The notes under the pieces: model-generated | The model's database searches: none | The model's input: only the letters and a program-made list of their open reading frames with translations | What the model was told of the DNA's origin: nothing | From: Aricia agestis | Taxonomy: Eukaryota > Arthropoda > Insecta > Lepidoptera > Lycaenidae | DNA length: 64,000 nucleotides | Direction of reading: 5' to 3' | NCBI RefSeq assembly: GCF_905147365.1 | Contig: NC_056423.1 | Span: 9,528,501-9,592,500, forward strand | In this document: piece after piece, positions 30,286 to 41,757 of the stretch | Layout of the letters: every line of letters starts with the position of its first letter | How positions within the stretch are numbered: the stretch's first letter is position 1 | Position numbers and translations under genes: made by a program

Positions 30286-31737
30286 TTGTATTATCTGAGT
30301 CGCTTATGTGTGAAATGCGTTTGGTTTTTCATTATGGTTGTCACCATAACTTCGAACTTCGAAACTGTCTAGGTAAATCAACTTAATCATGGGCAATCAG
30401 ATGAATATAGTGCCTCTCTAGACTACACATTCGTAAACGCTTGGTTTTGGGCACCATAAAATGGTATAGTATAGCAGTTTTTAGCACAATCTAATAAACC
30501 ACATCCTATTATTAAGCTGTGAATCAACACAATAACAAAACAACTAACCTCAATGAATCGGTAAATAAGTTATAAATAAGCCTACGCTAACCTAAAGTGC
30601 TTACGTTAAATTATAACTGATTTATTTATAACTACGCTTTCACACTTACGTAGAATACGGCTTCAGGAATATGGGTGAATAAATTACTATTGGTTGTTGG
30701 TGAATCCATGTGAAGTGAAAAAATAAAAAACGATTTATTTCTTATACCTTAAAGCTACGAATAATAAAAACTAAGCAAAAGTAACTCCGTCAAAAACATG
30801 CTCCACAATACTTGTCAAAAAAGTGAACCTTAGGTACACATTTCAATACATTTGCAACATTTAGGTGACCTTGAGCGGTACTAGGCTGACGTTACATGAC
30901 AGATCAAAAGGAATCAAATTTAAAACGGTAATAGTATGGGAGTTACGATTCCTTAGTTTTTATTGTTCGTAGCCTTAAGGACATATAAATTAGTTGAATT
31001 TAATGCAAAAAAATAAAAAGCTTTGTAAGTATCACATGAGTGGCTCTTTAATGTATAATTTTTCTGTCCACTTAAAAAATATTATAACAATGGATGTAAT
31101 TTATCATTTTAATGATAAAAAAATTAACACCATACAAAATCAATGGAATACTTTTTACTCTCTTGTTCAATAATAATTATTCTATTTTGATTTTTGATCT
31201 TTAGCAAGAACCCTACATTATTTGTTGTTTTATGGGTTTTATTGTTGTTTTATGGGTTTTACATGCCTTCGCAGCTAAAACTTAGCTAATAGCTTCAAAA
31301 CCATATTAAAAGTAAATAAACTTGTCAAATATTATTATGTTTTATGTCGACGTTACGTTATGTTCCGTTGCGGCGGCGTGCTCCAGTGTGAAAGCCCATA
31401 ATCGTCAATCAGGTTAGGGACCGCAGTAAATCTTCGCAGCCAGTAAATACAGGAGGGGTTAGTATTTACAACTTGACTAAATACAATCTTATATTGTATC
31501 TGGTTCTTCATGGGTTCTTCCTTATAACTTTTAGGTTGTTATGGTGTTTTGAAAATGGGGCTATAAGAACTAATTTAATTGATTTCATATTGTTTCTGAC
31601 TTTTTTTAATTTGTAATTGCTATAATTCAGAACTAACACACAAATTATTATTGATATTTGTAGTTGCGTACTTTTAGTTGCGTAAGATATTTTCTAAAGT
31701 GAAAAATCATCGTTTTAAAATTAGCAATGATAGAGGA
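30286..31737. other. Intron, no gene recognised
   Basis: About 1.45 kb. Only a 20-base direct repeat (TTGTTGTTTTATGGGTTTTA) at 31221-31260 stands out. Confidence 0.35.
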
Positions 31738-31867
31738 TGTAACAAAAGTAAGTGATAATAATATTAATAGGTTGTGTACGTGTCCCTTATATAGAGAACA
31801 CTGTGAATAACAGCGCTGAAAATTATTATTATCTTTTGGTGCCTTATACCTACAACACCCTGTAGAC
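31738..31867 (+). mobile_element. CACTGTGAAAG MITE, shortened
   Basis: TGTAACAAAAGTAAGTGATAAT, GTCCCTTATATAGAGAACACTG and the end ACAACACCCTGTAGACC are present. The middle is deleted. Confidence 0.6.
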
Positions 31868-32307
31868 CTAAATAATAAAAAGCCCAACGGTTTAATCGTT
31901 CTCCAATTCTACCCAGACATTAAAATTGACAGACATATCCCAGACATATCCATACATACCCAGACATATCCATACTATTCTCCAACATACACGGATACTA
32001 ACATAGACTATGAGCATAATCTGCGTATCGCAAACCGCAAATTGGACCGCACCGCGCGATTTTGTGGTTACAGGTGAAAGCCCGTCAGGGTGAAAACCAG
32101 AAAATTGTATTATCTAGTTATAACTACTTTGTGTTGAACGAGAAGATTATCTTATTAAGTTAAATAAAATAAAATAAATAAAAAAGAAACCCAAAAAATG
32201 TTGTCTGTTCCTTCTTTGAACTTCGAGTAAAGCTCGGTATTTCAGTAGAAAGCCGCAAGGCAGTTATAATACAGGATTTATTTATGGGGACAATCATATT
32301 ATGACCC
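31868..32307. other. Intron, nothing recognised
   Basis: A short repeated ACATATCC(C)AGACATATCCATAC motif occurs near 31932-31976. Confidence 0.35.
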
Positions 32308-32472
32308 CAGCAGGCGTAACATGGTCACCATAGAAACGGAACTTTCTACGGAAGAAGAGACAAAGTGACAGTTAGACAATGGAAATCCGTCATTTTGTCG
32401 ATAAAATCTGTCGGTATGTCGATTCTTCTGTAGAAAGAAACCGTTTCTACGGTGACCATGCTACGCCAGCAG
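32308..32472 (+). mobile_element. Foldback MITE with CAGCAG duplication
   Basis: The 153-bp element (32314-32466) starts GCGTAACATGGTCACC and ends GGTGACCATGCTACGC. The inner arms hold AGAAACGG and CCGTTTCT plus CTTTCTACGGAAGAA and TTCTGTAGAAAG. CAGCAG lies directly on both sides. Confidence 0.7.
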
Positions 32473-32484
32473 CTTGCGTTACTT

Positions 32485-32650
32485 ATCCATGCTAATATTT
32501 ATTATAAATGTATTTGTCTGTCTTCACGCTCAAACCGCTAAACTAATTATGCCGAGTATGGAGGTACTTTCAGTCATAGAAAGGACATAGGATACTTTTC
32601 TTCGTAGGATAAACGAATTTAGCGCAACGGATTTGCCTCTACTGAGTTAT
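32485..32650 (+). mobile_element. Lep1-type Helitron, decayed
   Basis: TATCCATGCTAATATTTATTATAAATG, TTCACGCTCAAACCGCTAAAC, GAAAGGACATAGGATAC and TTTAGCGCAACGG are in order. The 3' end is lost. Confidence 0.65.
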
Positions 32651-32693
32651 ACTGCGCCGTCAATACGAGTATTATCGAATGCAACTTGACTGA

Positions 32694-32884
32694 GGGCCTG
32701 TTTCACCACTTCCTGATAAGTGTCGAATAGGCTATCAACCACTTAACTTGACAGATAGAGGGCCTGTTTCACCACTTCCTGATAAGTGTCAGACAGGCTA
32801 TCCACCACTTAACTTGACAGATAGTGTCAAAGAAGTTGTGGATAGCCTATCCGGCACTTTATCAGGAAGTGGTGAAACAGGCCC
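32694..32884 (+). mobile_element. GGGCCTG foldback MITE with duplicated left arm
   Basis: The first about 66 bases (GGGCCTGTTTCACCACTTCC...GACAGATAG) occur twice in a row (32694 and 32761). The right arm GGCACTTTATCAGGAAGTGG...CAGGCCC is single. The flanks are TGA and TAA, so the TWA duplication is imperfect or mutated. Confidence 0.75.
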
Positions 32885-33142
32885 TAAGTATCCTGTTCAT
32901 CAGACATGCATGTGAAACACCGGAATTGTGCAAATCACATTATCATTTCCCAATAATCAGAATTGATGGACTCAATGAGACTCATCATATTGCATTAGCA
33001 ATGAGGTTGTAACCAAATTGATGTCTATTAGGACATAGATTTACGCCTACATTATAGGTACAGTCGATATCAAAATCGTACTTTGTTCGACCTGGACCCG
33101 ATTCTCAAGCGTCGAATAAGTTGTTTCTATTGATATTGCTGT
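32885..33142. other. Intron, nothing recognised
   Basis: No supported feature. Confidence 0.35.
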
Positions 33143-33590
33143 CTTATGCTAAGTACTTACATACGGTTTTGCTCGATAGTTTTACTCGAGCAAAAACCAC
33201 CGTGTGGACCGCTAAACTCACAGCTGGAAGGCTTCGAGCCAGGTGCCTTACTCCCGAAATTGCTATCGATTTCGATTTTCGATTTTAACGGTTTTTTGAC
33301 ATTTTTAGACATATTTTAGATGGCTAAAGTGACAAAAAACCGTTGAAATCGCAAATCAAAATCGATATCAGTTTCGGGAGTAAGGCACCAATTTGAAGGC
33401 TCGAATCGAGCCGGCTTGACAGATTTTTTGACAGTCTCTTTCTTAGTTTTTATTATTCGTAGCTAATTTCCTTCGAACTGGAGTAAAACTATCGAACAAT
33501 GCTGAATGTGTGGACGAAAGCCCGAGCCGTGGTTTTTACTCTACGTGATTGCTCGATCGAGCAAAATCGTATGTGAGAACTTACACTTAC
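33143..33590 (+). mobile_element. MITE with CTCGATCGAGCA arms, interrupted copy
   Basis: It has the same arms as 17338-17600. The middle is split by the 148-bp foldback at 33242-33389, and a second short insert (TTTCTTAGTTTTTATTATTCG) lies near 33443. Confidence 0.65.
33242..33389 (+). mobile_element. Nested foldback MITE, GGTGCCTTACTCCC ends
   Basis: The ends GGTGCCTTACTCCCGAAA and TTTCGGGAGTAAGGCACC are perfect inverse. The inner arms contain ATCGATTTCGATTTTCGATTT and AACGGTTTTTTG against CAAAAAACCGTT. The flanking host sequence GAAGGCTTCGA/GAAGGCTCGAA is repeated on both sides, so the insertion may have duplicated or rearranged its target. Confidence 0.7.
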
Positions 33591-34008
33591 GCGAGTGAGA
33601 CGGTTTGCATTCGAAACGACTTAATATCTTGTGGCCGCTTTAAAATGCAATAGTTTTCAAAGACGGTATATTGTTTTTACTTTTTTAACAGATCAGACAT
33701 TGTGCATTAACTGATTTTGCACAGAGTCAATAATAATATAATTAATCCATACATATTGATGAAATTGTCGAAGTGTTCCTCAGTGTGTGTGACTGACACC
33801 TCTTTGTTTTTCGACCACTTACAATCCGACTTATATAAAAACACTTTGGGAACCAGAGAAGGACAAAGCATAGCTTTTATCCGACAAAAGAGGAATGAAA
33901 GAATGACCTAAATTACAGATAATGGGAGTTCTGTAAATGTCTTAGATGTTACTTAAAAAAGCATTAAAAATAATAGAGACGTGAATGACCGCTATACTGA
34001 GTATTATG
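33591..34008. other. Intron, nothing recognised
   Basis: No supported feature. Confidence 0.35.
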
Positions 34009-34260
34009 TATACTTAACAAAAGTAAATGATATATTTTATACTTTAGTGTTTATGATTCCCTATAATCTATATAGAGGTTGCTGTGAAAGTAGCAGCGCT
34101 AAAAGAGTTACTTTTTTAACTTTTGTATGGAAAAAATGATTCATGGCCTGTTGTTGTTGTTGTGTTGCTCTCTCAGCGCTGCTATTTTCACAGTGAACTC
34201 TATATAGGAGGCCCATACGCAGCCTAAATTGTTATCACTTAGTTTTGTTACCCCTGTATA
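34009..34260 (+). mobile_element. CACTGTGAAAG MITE, full copy
   Basis: It starts TATACTTAACAAAAGTAAATG and ends TTGTTACCCCTGTATA. The arms CTGTGAAAGTAGCAGCGCT and AGCGCTGCTATTTTCACAG are clear. Confidence 0.7.
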
Positions 34261-34332
34261 GCGTTTCACAATCTACATTAAGGTGACGCCGCGTTAAAGT
34301 AAAAAATCGTTTTGGATATGTTTTAGATCGCT

Positions 34333-34376
34333 TGTTTTCTATGAGAGGCTGGGCCGGCCTCTCTTAGAAAACAATC
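34333..34376. repeat. Imperfect hairpin
   Basis: TTGTTTTCTATGAGAGGC pairs with GCCTCTCTTAGAAAACAA around TGGGCCG. No element boundary was found around it. Confidence 0.6.
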
Positions 34377-34452
34377 TCATGGAATAGCAAGAAGTGGAAA
34401 GGGCGTAAGCGACAAAATGGTTTTTGTCGCGTAATTTAAAAACCATAAATAT

Positions 34453-34610
34453 ATTTCATCCTAGCTGTCCCGGTGAACTTCGTGTCACTTTAAAACCTTC
34501 CCTGGACTTCTACGAATATTTTAAGACTAAAATCAGCCCAATCCGTTCAGCCGTTTTCGAGTTTTAGCGCGACTAACACATTTGAAAATCCATTTTTATA
34601 TATAAGATTA
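34453..34610 (+). mobile_element. RTE-like LINE 3' end
   Basis: CTAGCTGTCCCGGTGAACTTC, CCTTCCCTGGACTTCTACG, CCAATCCGTTCAGCCG and TTTTAGCGCGACTAACAC are followed by the tail TTTTTATATATAAGATTA. Confidence 0.7.
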
Positions 34611-34903
34611 TAAGCTATGGGCAAATTATAGTGTATGCTTGAATTAATCTATGTACAAATTTTGGAAGCTTAAGTAATCTCCTCTGTTGGCAAAATTAAT
34701 AGAATTCCTGTTTATATACAGGTATTTTTGATTTATTATTCTGTGTTATAAAAGTTGACTAATCGTGTTATGATATGGGTAAATCAAAAATAAAGACTAG
34801 ATGAATAATAATGATGAACTAAGACAATTAACTTTAATTTCTTAGCTTTAGTCATTGTTGAGAAAAATCGATATCGCTGCAGCCAAATTATCAATACGTC
34901 ACC
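34611..34903. other. Intron, nothing recognised
   Basis: No supported feature. Confidence 0.35.
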
Positions 34904-35376
34904 TTAAGAGGATACACCAGGGGCTAGAGAAATGAAAAAAAAGTACGTGTAATATCTCCCTTACCTCAAGCCTATACCGCAGAACGCGATAGAGACAACT
35001 GCAGAAAATCCAGAAAATCAACGATTCGTTGTCCCCTGATTCCTTCTCCAAAACTTAACAGATCTAAGTACTTTTTTCATTAAAGATTAAAAAAAGGCTT
35101 GAACTGTGTTCCTATGTTTTTCTTTTTTTGTATAATCTAGCCAAATCTGTTTTCTGGACGTTTGAACACAGCGGAAAATCTGGCCATTTTTTTTTGGGTT
35201 TTTGAACGTTCATATCTTATTTAATAATTAAATTATGAAAAAAAAGAAAACATAGGGACATTGTATTAATGGCCGTAGATATTCAGGAAAAAAATTATAA
35301 CTCTACTAGCATTATCCAGGGAGGAAACAGGGGACAACATTTGTATGGAAAAAAGGGCGGTGTGGACTCCTCTTAA
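34904..35376 (-). mobile_element. TTAA-1 MITE, full-length copy 2
   Basis: The 465-bp element (34908-35372) lies between TTAA copies, inverted relative to 1225-1688. Its length matches copy 1 within one base, and the internal blocks GACAACGAATCGTTG and TGTCCCTATG are shared. Confidence 0.8.
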
Positions 35377-36040
35377 GTTAAAATTAAGTAACCATTTAAT
35401 TTCTCAGTCAGGCGTAAGATCAGCTATTTAACTATTACTATTAACAGAACTACTGATACAAATTTGATAACAGAATTGCAAGTAATCTAAGTTTTTACTA
35501 GAAATTTTTTAAATTTCACTTCACTTTCTCTGGGGGACATTATTACGCAAAAATGCACTAAAAGTAGTTGCCTGGTCGGAAATATACTTATGTTATCTGT
35601 GAAAATTAACTTGTTTTGTTTCATGCTGATATTAACATGTCATTGCATATGTTGTCGTCAAATCTGCTGTGGTGTGTCCTTTAGTATAACTCAATTTCTA
35701 TCGCCTAATCTATATTTTGAATATTTTCAATACAATATTAAATATTCTTCAAGCTAGGGCTCTGACAAATAAATAAGCTTCATCACAGCAGCGCACCTTC
35801 CTATAGTAAAAAAATCAATATGCTATTGACAAGACATTTGTTTACACATCTTAAACTAACTGCCGGACTTAGACACGAACATTAATTTGATTGTTAAACT
35901 CTTCATTAAATTTAAGTTAAAGCATCATTAATGATTAATGTGCGAGTGCGGCCGTAAGTTTAAATGCCTAGGAAGTTTCAACTAGGCACAGACTTTTAGT
36001 TTCTTTCATCATAATGACCCTTATTTGGTAAAACTAATAA
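35377..36040. other. Intron, nothing recognised
   Basis: No supported feature. Confidence 0.35.
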
Positions 36041-36783
36041 TAATATCTATGGACGATACACACCACGTCAGTCCGGCCCCGTGCTAGGCACGGAAATATT
36101 ATATTTAACTAGAGATCGCCCAATGGTCAAAATTCGACCTTAGTTTCAACGACATTAGGACTACTACCTATATTTTGTAAAAAATATAGATTTTATAATT
36201 TTATTTTCAACTCTTGTCTCTGGGACTTAGCTGACCACAGACTGGCCGTGTAAGCATTGTCTAATAGTATCTTAGATTCAATAAAAAAAAAACTATAATC
36301 CATTTATAATTTGTCAACTTGCTGTCAACAGACTTCAACCATAAACATTAAAAGGGTATAATTCGTATGTATAGGCTTGTCACTCAAAAATCTGTCATTT
36401 CTCATGTGTGTGTGTTGTACTGTGTGTAATGTTTTATTTGTTAAAAAAATGTATGATAAAAGCATAATTTCAAAATAATATTAGCTCGATGCACTCCTTC
36501 ACCATATAAACTATAACTGTGCAAAATTTCATGCACTTACGTTTCCCCATTTTTCGTAAAAAGGGTTACAAAGTTTTTCGTTCACGTATTAATATTATGA
36601 TACTTTTATATTATACTTAAGTACATATATTTAAGATTTTTATTATATCATACATATAATATTTAATACATGTCCAAGACCCAGGAACATTGAAAACTTT
36701 TTGTTCCGTCGGCGGGATTCGAATCCGCGTTTTGAGCGGCTTGAGCTACCAACTCCCTCGCCAACAATGCCACAAAGGTCGTC
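36041..36783 (-). repeat. SINE-C, split by a 480-bp insertion
   Basis: The minus-strand head (B box GGATTCGAATCCCGCCGACGG) and first body half lie at 36590-36783. The 3' end (CGTGCCTAGCACGGGGCCGGACTGACG and GTCCATAGATATT) lies at 36041-36108. The intervening sequence is another repeat. Confidence 0.7.
36109..36590 (+). mobile_element. Insert within SINE-C, LINE-tail-like
   Basis: It begins CTAGAGATCGCCCAATGGTC and ends with AAATTTCATGCACTTACG, AAAAAGGGTTACAAAG and TTCACGTATTAATATTATG. CAAAATTTCATG plus a short AT-repeat end suggests an RTE-type 3' fragment, but no coding part is present. Confidence 0.45.
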
Positions 36784-37156
36784 AAAAACAAAGCTCATCA
36801 AATCCGGAGCTATATGATTATTTGCTCGGAAGCAAAAAGAAGCCTGTGTGTCACTTGCTCTACTCCATTTAAACTGTGTCAAATAACATAAAAAGCGGTT
36901 TTTTTCATGAGATAAGCGAGTTCAAACAAACCATTCAGCATAATATTAGAAGTATCAGTGCAACTTGGCCTTACTTGGAGATAATATTATCTCCCACATT
37001 TCAAGCCTATGTCCCAGTTTATCAAGTTGGTAAATATCAATCCAGAAAGTTTGCTGAGCTCAGTACTTCGTGACCTTTACAACAGACTTTTGAAGTTGCA
37101 GTTTGCTCACAAATATTGTCTGCTACAAATTAGAATGAACATACAATCTATACGTA
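36784..37156. other. Intron, nothing recognised
   Basis: No supported feature. Confidence 0.35.
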
Positions 37157-37290
37157 TACTAGCTGTCCCGGCAAACGTTTTGCCATAAAATGGTTTTCCC
37201 TGTTTACCTGCTTTTCTCTTGAAGTTTTTTCTGATTTTTTATCTATAGACCTCACGGAGCCCGAGACCTTTCCAACGAATGCAAAACCGT
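37157..37290 (+). mobile_element. RTE-like fragment, CTAGCTGTCCCGGCAAACG type
   Basis: ACTAGCTGTCCCGGCAAACG starts the repeat, as it does at 51755 and, inverted, at 53938. GACCTCACGGAGCCCGAGACC follows. The 3' tail is not evident. Confidence 0.55.
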
Positions 37291-37452
37291 GGAACTATTC
37301 TATACTATTTTGCTTAAGAAATCGAATTATCGCTCGGGAACTGCACATTCAAAAACTATCACTCACATACACCAATTTACAAAATCTTGTGCTTAGTTTT
37401 TTGGTTTTTCGAAATTGAGTTATAGCACGGGAACTGTACATTCTGATATTAA

Positions 37453-37690
37453 TCTATATATATAAAACTCAAAGGTGACTGACTGATTGACATAGTGATC
37501 TATCAACGCACAGCCCAAACCACTGGACGGATCGGGCTTATGAAATTTGGCATGCAGGTAGATGTTATAACGTAGGCATCCGCTATGAAAGGATTTTGTG
37601 AAATTCCAACCCCAAGGGGTTCAAATAGGGGATGAAAGTTTGTATATAATAATACTTCTTAACGCGAGCGAAGCCGCTAGTAAAAGCTCG
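37453..37690 (+). mobile_element. Second Helitron-like family (Hel-2)
   Basis: It starts TCTATATATATAAAACTCAAAG and contains GGTGACTGACTGA, TCAACGCACAGCCCAAACC, AAATTTGGCATGCAGG and CTTCTTAACGCGAGCGAAGCCGC. The last is a hairpin-forming stretch near the 3' end (GCTAG at 37675-37680). A second copy is at 56463-56740. Confidence 0.65.
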
Positions 37691-37739
37691 TTCTGATATA
37701 TAAACTATCAGGCGTTTTGCCGGTAATCGGTATAAAAAG

Positions 37740-37813
37740 TACGAAGTTACATCCAAATGTTCAGCGTAAAGAGATAACAGCAACACATTCGCATTTATAA
37801 TATTAGTATGGAT
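37740..37813 (-). mobile_element. Lep1-type Helitron, 5' end only
   Basis: GTTCAGCGTAAAGAGATAAC and TTCGCATTTATAATATTAGTATGGAT form the reversed 5' end. Confidence 0.7.
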
Positions 37814-37840
37814 GTATTAATAATAAAACTTTCATATGAA

Positions 37841-38186
37841 TTTTTTTTTTTTTTTTAATGAAATAAGGGGGCAAACGAGCAAACGGGTCACCTGATGGAA
37901 AGCAACTTCCGTCGCCCATGGACACTCGCAGCATTAGCTGCAAACTGCAGGTGTGTTGCCAGCCTTTTAAGGGGTAATAGGGGAGGGTAGGGAAGGGAAT
38001 AGGGGAGGGTACGAAAGGAAATAGGGGAGGGTAGGGAAAGGAAAAGGATAGGGGATTGGGCCTTCGGTAAACTCACTCACTCGGCGAAACACAGCGGAAG
38101 CGCTGTTTCACGATGGTTTTCTGTGAGGACGTGGTATTTCTCCGGTCGAGCCGGCCCATTCGTGCCGAAGCATGGCTCTCCCACGT
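37841..38186 (-). repeat. SINE-A, full length
   Basis: A long T-run starts the inverted copy, which ends GGCTCTCCCACGT. The CTTCTGATGCTG block is altered (GCAGCATTAGCTGCAAACTGC). Confidence 0.9.
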
Positions 38187-38821
38187 CAAAAATACAATAA
38201 TGTGATTCCAAGAAACTCGAGAAATTATATAATTATAATTATAATATTATAATTTTTTTCTATCTAATAGTGCCTTTTTCCGAGTTATGTTATAACTACT
38301 ATAACTAATAAATAAACTCGAGAAATCAATAATTACTTTCCTTTAATAAATATCAGTAGTCAGTACTAATTAGGAATCATAAAAATATCGAGTGTGAGCG
38401 ATACTAGCACTTAATTACAGTCATTAAAGTGTACGAGGAAAGAATAATTTCAGCGCTCACTTGTTTTTCTTCTGTTCGGTAAATACTTTATAGCGACAAC
38501 TGCATTGCTATATAACGTCACATCCGTTTAAAATCAAATTAATATTGTGCATAAGTATTGTGAATAATATTTTTACTTACTAGCAAAAGTATGCATTGCT
38601 ACTGTAGGATGTAAGTTTTTTCCAATAACACAATACAAAAATAAATAATAATAAACTTTTTAATTTCCCTAAATATATTATTTTTCTTTGGGTTTGACTT
38701 CTCATTCTACAGTCCTACGGGTTCAGCATTCATTATTTGCTCAGAAGAGCCCTAGCCGCTATTCTGTCGACTTCAAAATCACTAATGCCCGATTTCTGAA
38801 TTTTTTCAACAAGGGTTAATC
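38187..38821. other. Intron, nothing recognised
   Basis: ACTCGAGAAAT occurs twice. No other feature. Confidence 0.35.
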
Positions 38822-39165
38822 TTTTTTTACGAAATAAGGGGGCAAACGAGCAAACGGGTCACCTGATGGAAAGCAACTTCCGTCGCCCATGGAAACTCGC
38901 AGCATCAGAAGAGCTGCAGGTGCGTTGCCGGCTTTTTAAGAGTTAATCGGGAAGGGTAGGTATGGGAAGGGAAGGGAATAGGGGAGGGTAGGGAAGGAAA
39001 TGGGAGAGGGTAGGAAAGGGAAAAGGGTAGGGGATTGGGCCTCCGGTAAACTCACTCACTCGGCGAAACACAGCGCAAGCGCTGTTTCACGCCGGTTTTC
39101 TGTGAGCCCGTGGTATTTCTCCGGTCGAGATGGCCCATTCGTGCCGAAGCATGGCTCTGTCACGT
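38822..39165 (-). repeat. SINE-A, full length
   Basis: It runs from TTTTTTTACGAAATAAGGG to GGCTCTGTCACGT. A (TTTA)n run follows shortly after (39206-39255). Confidence 0.9.
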
Positions 39166-39205
39166 CATAAAGTTTTTGTTAAGCCAATTAAAGCGCTGTT
39201 AATAG

Positions 39206-39255
39206 GACATGGTATTATTTATTTATTTATTTATTTTTTTATTTATTTTTTTATT
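39206..39255. repeat. (TTTA)n simple repeat
   Basis: Roughly ten imperfect TTTA/TTTT units. Confidence 0.8.
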
Positions 39256-39279
39256 ACTGCAATGTTTTCACGCTAGGGG

Positions 39280-39360
39280 CAGCACCAGCACAGACAGTAA
39301 ACAACAAGTTTTGTTCGACGTTTGACAACGTTCCTGTCAATATTCTGATATGAAGTCGAC
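39280..39360 (+). repeat. Dispersed repeat with GACAACGTTCCTGTCAA
   Basis: GGCAGCACCAGCACAGACAG, TTTTGTTCGACGTTTGACAAC and CCTGTCAATATTCTGATATGA recur inverted at 48740-48830. No terminal structure was found. Confidence 0.55.
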
Positions 39361-39389
39361 GGATTGTGGTCGGATTATTTACTATCCCC

Positions 39390-40188
39390 GCGTTCCAGAT
39401 GACGTTAGAAACGCTCACGCTCAAGACCGTAGTTTTTCCCGTTCCACTAGCTTGTGAGCGTCAGTGATACAAACCCAAGTGGAACGGATTATGGATCGTT
39501 TTGAGCGTTTTGAGAAAAGTTAAAAAAAAGAACTATATTTTTTTTATACATAGGTACATTGAACCGAACTTGGATATTACGATCCTTTTCTTCAAGTCGT
39601 AAATAAAAGTAATTTTATTGTTTATAGTTACATTTATTTTAATAAAATATGTAGGTACATAATATTATATTTGTTTCGTTTTTAGTATTACATTTTTTTA
39701 CTTAAGTAATCATATTTTAATATAGTTAAGCTTTTATTATATTTGAGTTTTCACATTGAATCATATTTTAATAACAAAACCACATATTTTGAATATTGAC
39801 TATTGTCACAATATACATATAAACGTTAGGTAACAATACCGCTTAATGCTTAGTCAAGTACGAGTAAGTCAACAGGTATAAGAGAGATGAGATGTTATTT
39901 AATTTATTTAATTAAAATATTATTTGTAATGAAATAATATAAAGTTTTTTTGTCTCTACTCTCTCCTGAAAACTTTCCAAACATGGCTTTCGCGATATAG
40001 TTACGTTAAAATTTAAAAAAAACTAGAACGCCCACTTTGACCCATCTTCGTCAAGGGTCGTTTTGAGCGAAAATGATGACGTCATGAGTGACGTCATAGC
40101 CGCTATCAAAACGACCCCGGTCGCCAAAGGGAACGGCAGAAGGGGACGTTTTGAGCGTTTTGGTCAAAATTAACGTCATCTGGAACGC
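39390..40188 (+). mobile_element. TIR element, GCGTTCCAGATGACGTTA ends, 799 bp
   Basis: An 18-bp perfect inverted repeat bounds the element. Subterminal GAAACGCTCACGCTC and GAGCGTTTTGG motifs, plus GTTTTGAGCG repeats inside, are seen. There is no coding ORF, so it is a non-autonomous DNA transposon. No target duplication was identified. Confidence 0.7.
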
Positions 40189-40731
40189 AGCCTATATGTG
40201 CTAGTAGCGCCCTCTGCATAGTATTTCCTATTGATAAATCATAAACTCCTGTTAAACAACCTCAGAAACCTTTTTTTTGCGTTGGGGGAAAACCTGGCAT
40301 ATTTAGTTATTCTTAATTCATCGAAATAAAGATATAAAAGGCATTACAGAAACTTTCGGGTAAAATAACTCGGATTAACCCTTGCGGTAGTGACCCACAG
40401 GCCGTGACCCGCGACCCGCAACCTGCGACCCAGTGTAACTGACCCACTGTATCGATTGTTATGACGCGGACGCTCACACGTCATTACATTTTACTGCCTC
40501 GCGATTCGACACTTTCCCAGCTTGAATCGTTTCTACAACAGACATACTTATATAGCATTCCTCCATAATAATAATGATAAAAACCTTTCTTTGCACATTC
40601 AAACATAATAATATAAATACTTAATATTATAAAAAGTAAGGACTCGCGCTTTGCGATCTTACCGCTTCCAGCGGTCTTTTCCAGACAACCATAATGTTCA
40701 TGCCGTGAAACAGCAAGGTTCATGCCGTGGA
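40189..40731. other. Intron, short GACCCGC repeats
   Basis: GACCCGCGACCCGCAACCTGCGACCC at about 40404-40432 is a degenerate 7-8-base tandem. Nothing else is seen. Confidence 0.4.
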
Positions 40732-40945
40732 TAACTATACTAATAATATTATAAATATGAAAGTGTGTTTGTCTGTTACCTCTTCACGCCCAAATCGCTG
40801 AACCAATTTTGCTGAAATTTTGCATGAAGATACTTTGAGTCCCGGGAAAGGACATAGGATACTTTTTATATCCTATCGTAACGTAAAATGTACGGTTCCA
40901 ACGCGATAAACGAGTGTTGGCGCAACGGAGTTGCAGGCGTCAACT
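40732..40945 (+). mobile_element. Lep1-type Helitron, full-length form
   Basis: CTATACTAATAATATTATAAATATG, TTCACGCCCAAATCGCTGAACC, TTGAGTCCCGGGAAAGGACATAG and the hairpin GCGCAACGGAGTTGC are present. The end is CGTCAACTA rather than CATCTAG. Confidence 0.8.
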
Positions 40946-41574
40946 ATTAATATAATTATATTTTTGTTTTTCGCTTTTTCATGTTTGTTTTAAGTTAATC
41001 CCGCTGCATCGGAAGGAGCCGTAAATTACCTTTAAAAAGTATTTTTTTTGTTATCCCGGTAGCTCCAATTACCAAATTCGGTGTTGTGCTTTCGGTTTCC
41101 AAGTAAGCAAACTCTATGATTTTTCCTATAAAAAATTCTTGAAGTAAAATGTGGACCGTGTATTGAAAAGAAAACGAGTATATTATGTGGAATAAACAAC
41201 TAGTCGCAATTTGATAGGATCTTCAATGAAAATATCACTACGTGGGTGTATTTTCCTAGTCTTTGCGATTATTTATTTCTTTTCGTGAGGGACGCGGAAG
41301 GTGACGGATTACGAACCCTTATTTAACACTGATAAGGGTGAACAGACAAATCCGCAAAAAGGCTATTAGAAAAGACGAAAAACCTAAAAATAACACTGGA
41401 TATAGAAGTAGAGAACTAACTAAAATAATGAATGTAAGAAGATGGAGTTTGCTAAACGCATTATATTGATATTTATTATTTATTTGTTTTGTCATTTTCA
41501 TATATATTATCTTTTGTCGTTTTAGTATTATAGTAAGTATTAGTTTTACTTTTAACGAGCATATATTATTATTG
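40946..41574. other. Intron, nothing recognised
   Basis: No supported feature. Confidence 0.35.
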
Positions 41575-41757
41575 TAAATTTAATGTAATCATATTCGTGC
41601 ACGTCCTATCTGCTGTTTTAATCCTATCTCTCTCCGTAGGGCTGCTGGAAGAGATTTCTTTTAGAAATAAGCAGATCCTTTGTGTCGTCTTTCTGTGTAA
41701 ACTGTTATATTGTTATATTTCCTGTGCACAATAAATTATAAATAAAAATAAAAAAAC
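41575..41757 (+). mobile_element. LINE 3' end, Jockey/R1-like
   Basis: CCGTAGGGCTGCTGGAAGAG, AGAAATAAGCAGATCC and GTGCACAATAAATTATAAATAAAA resemble the 25675 copy and end in an A-rich tail. Confidence 0.5.
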
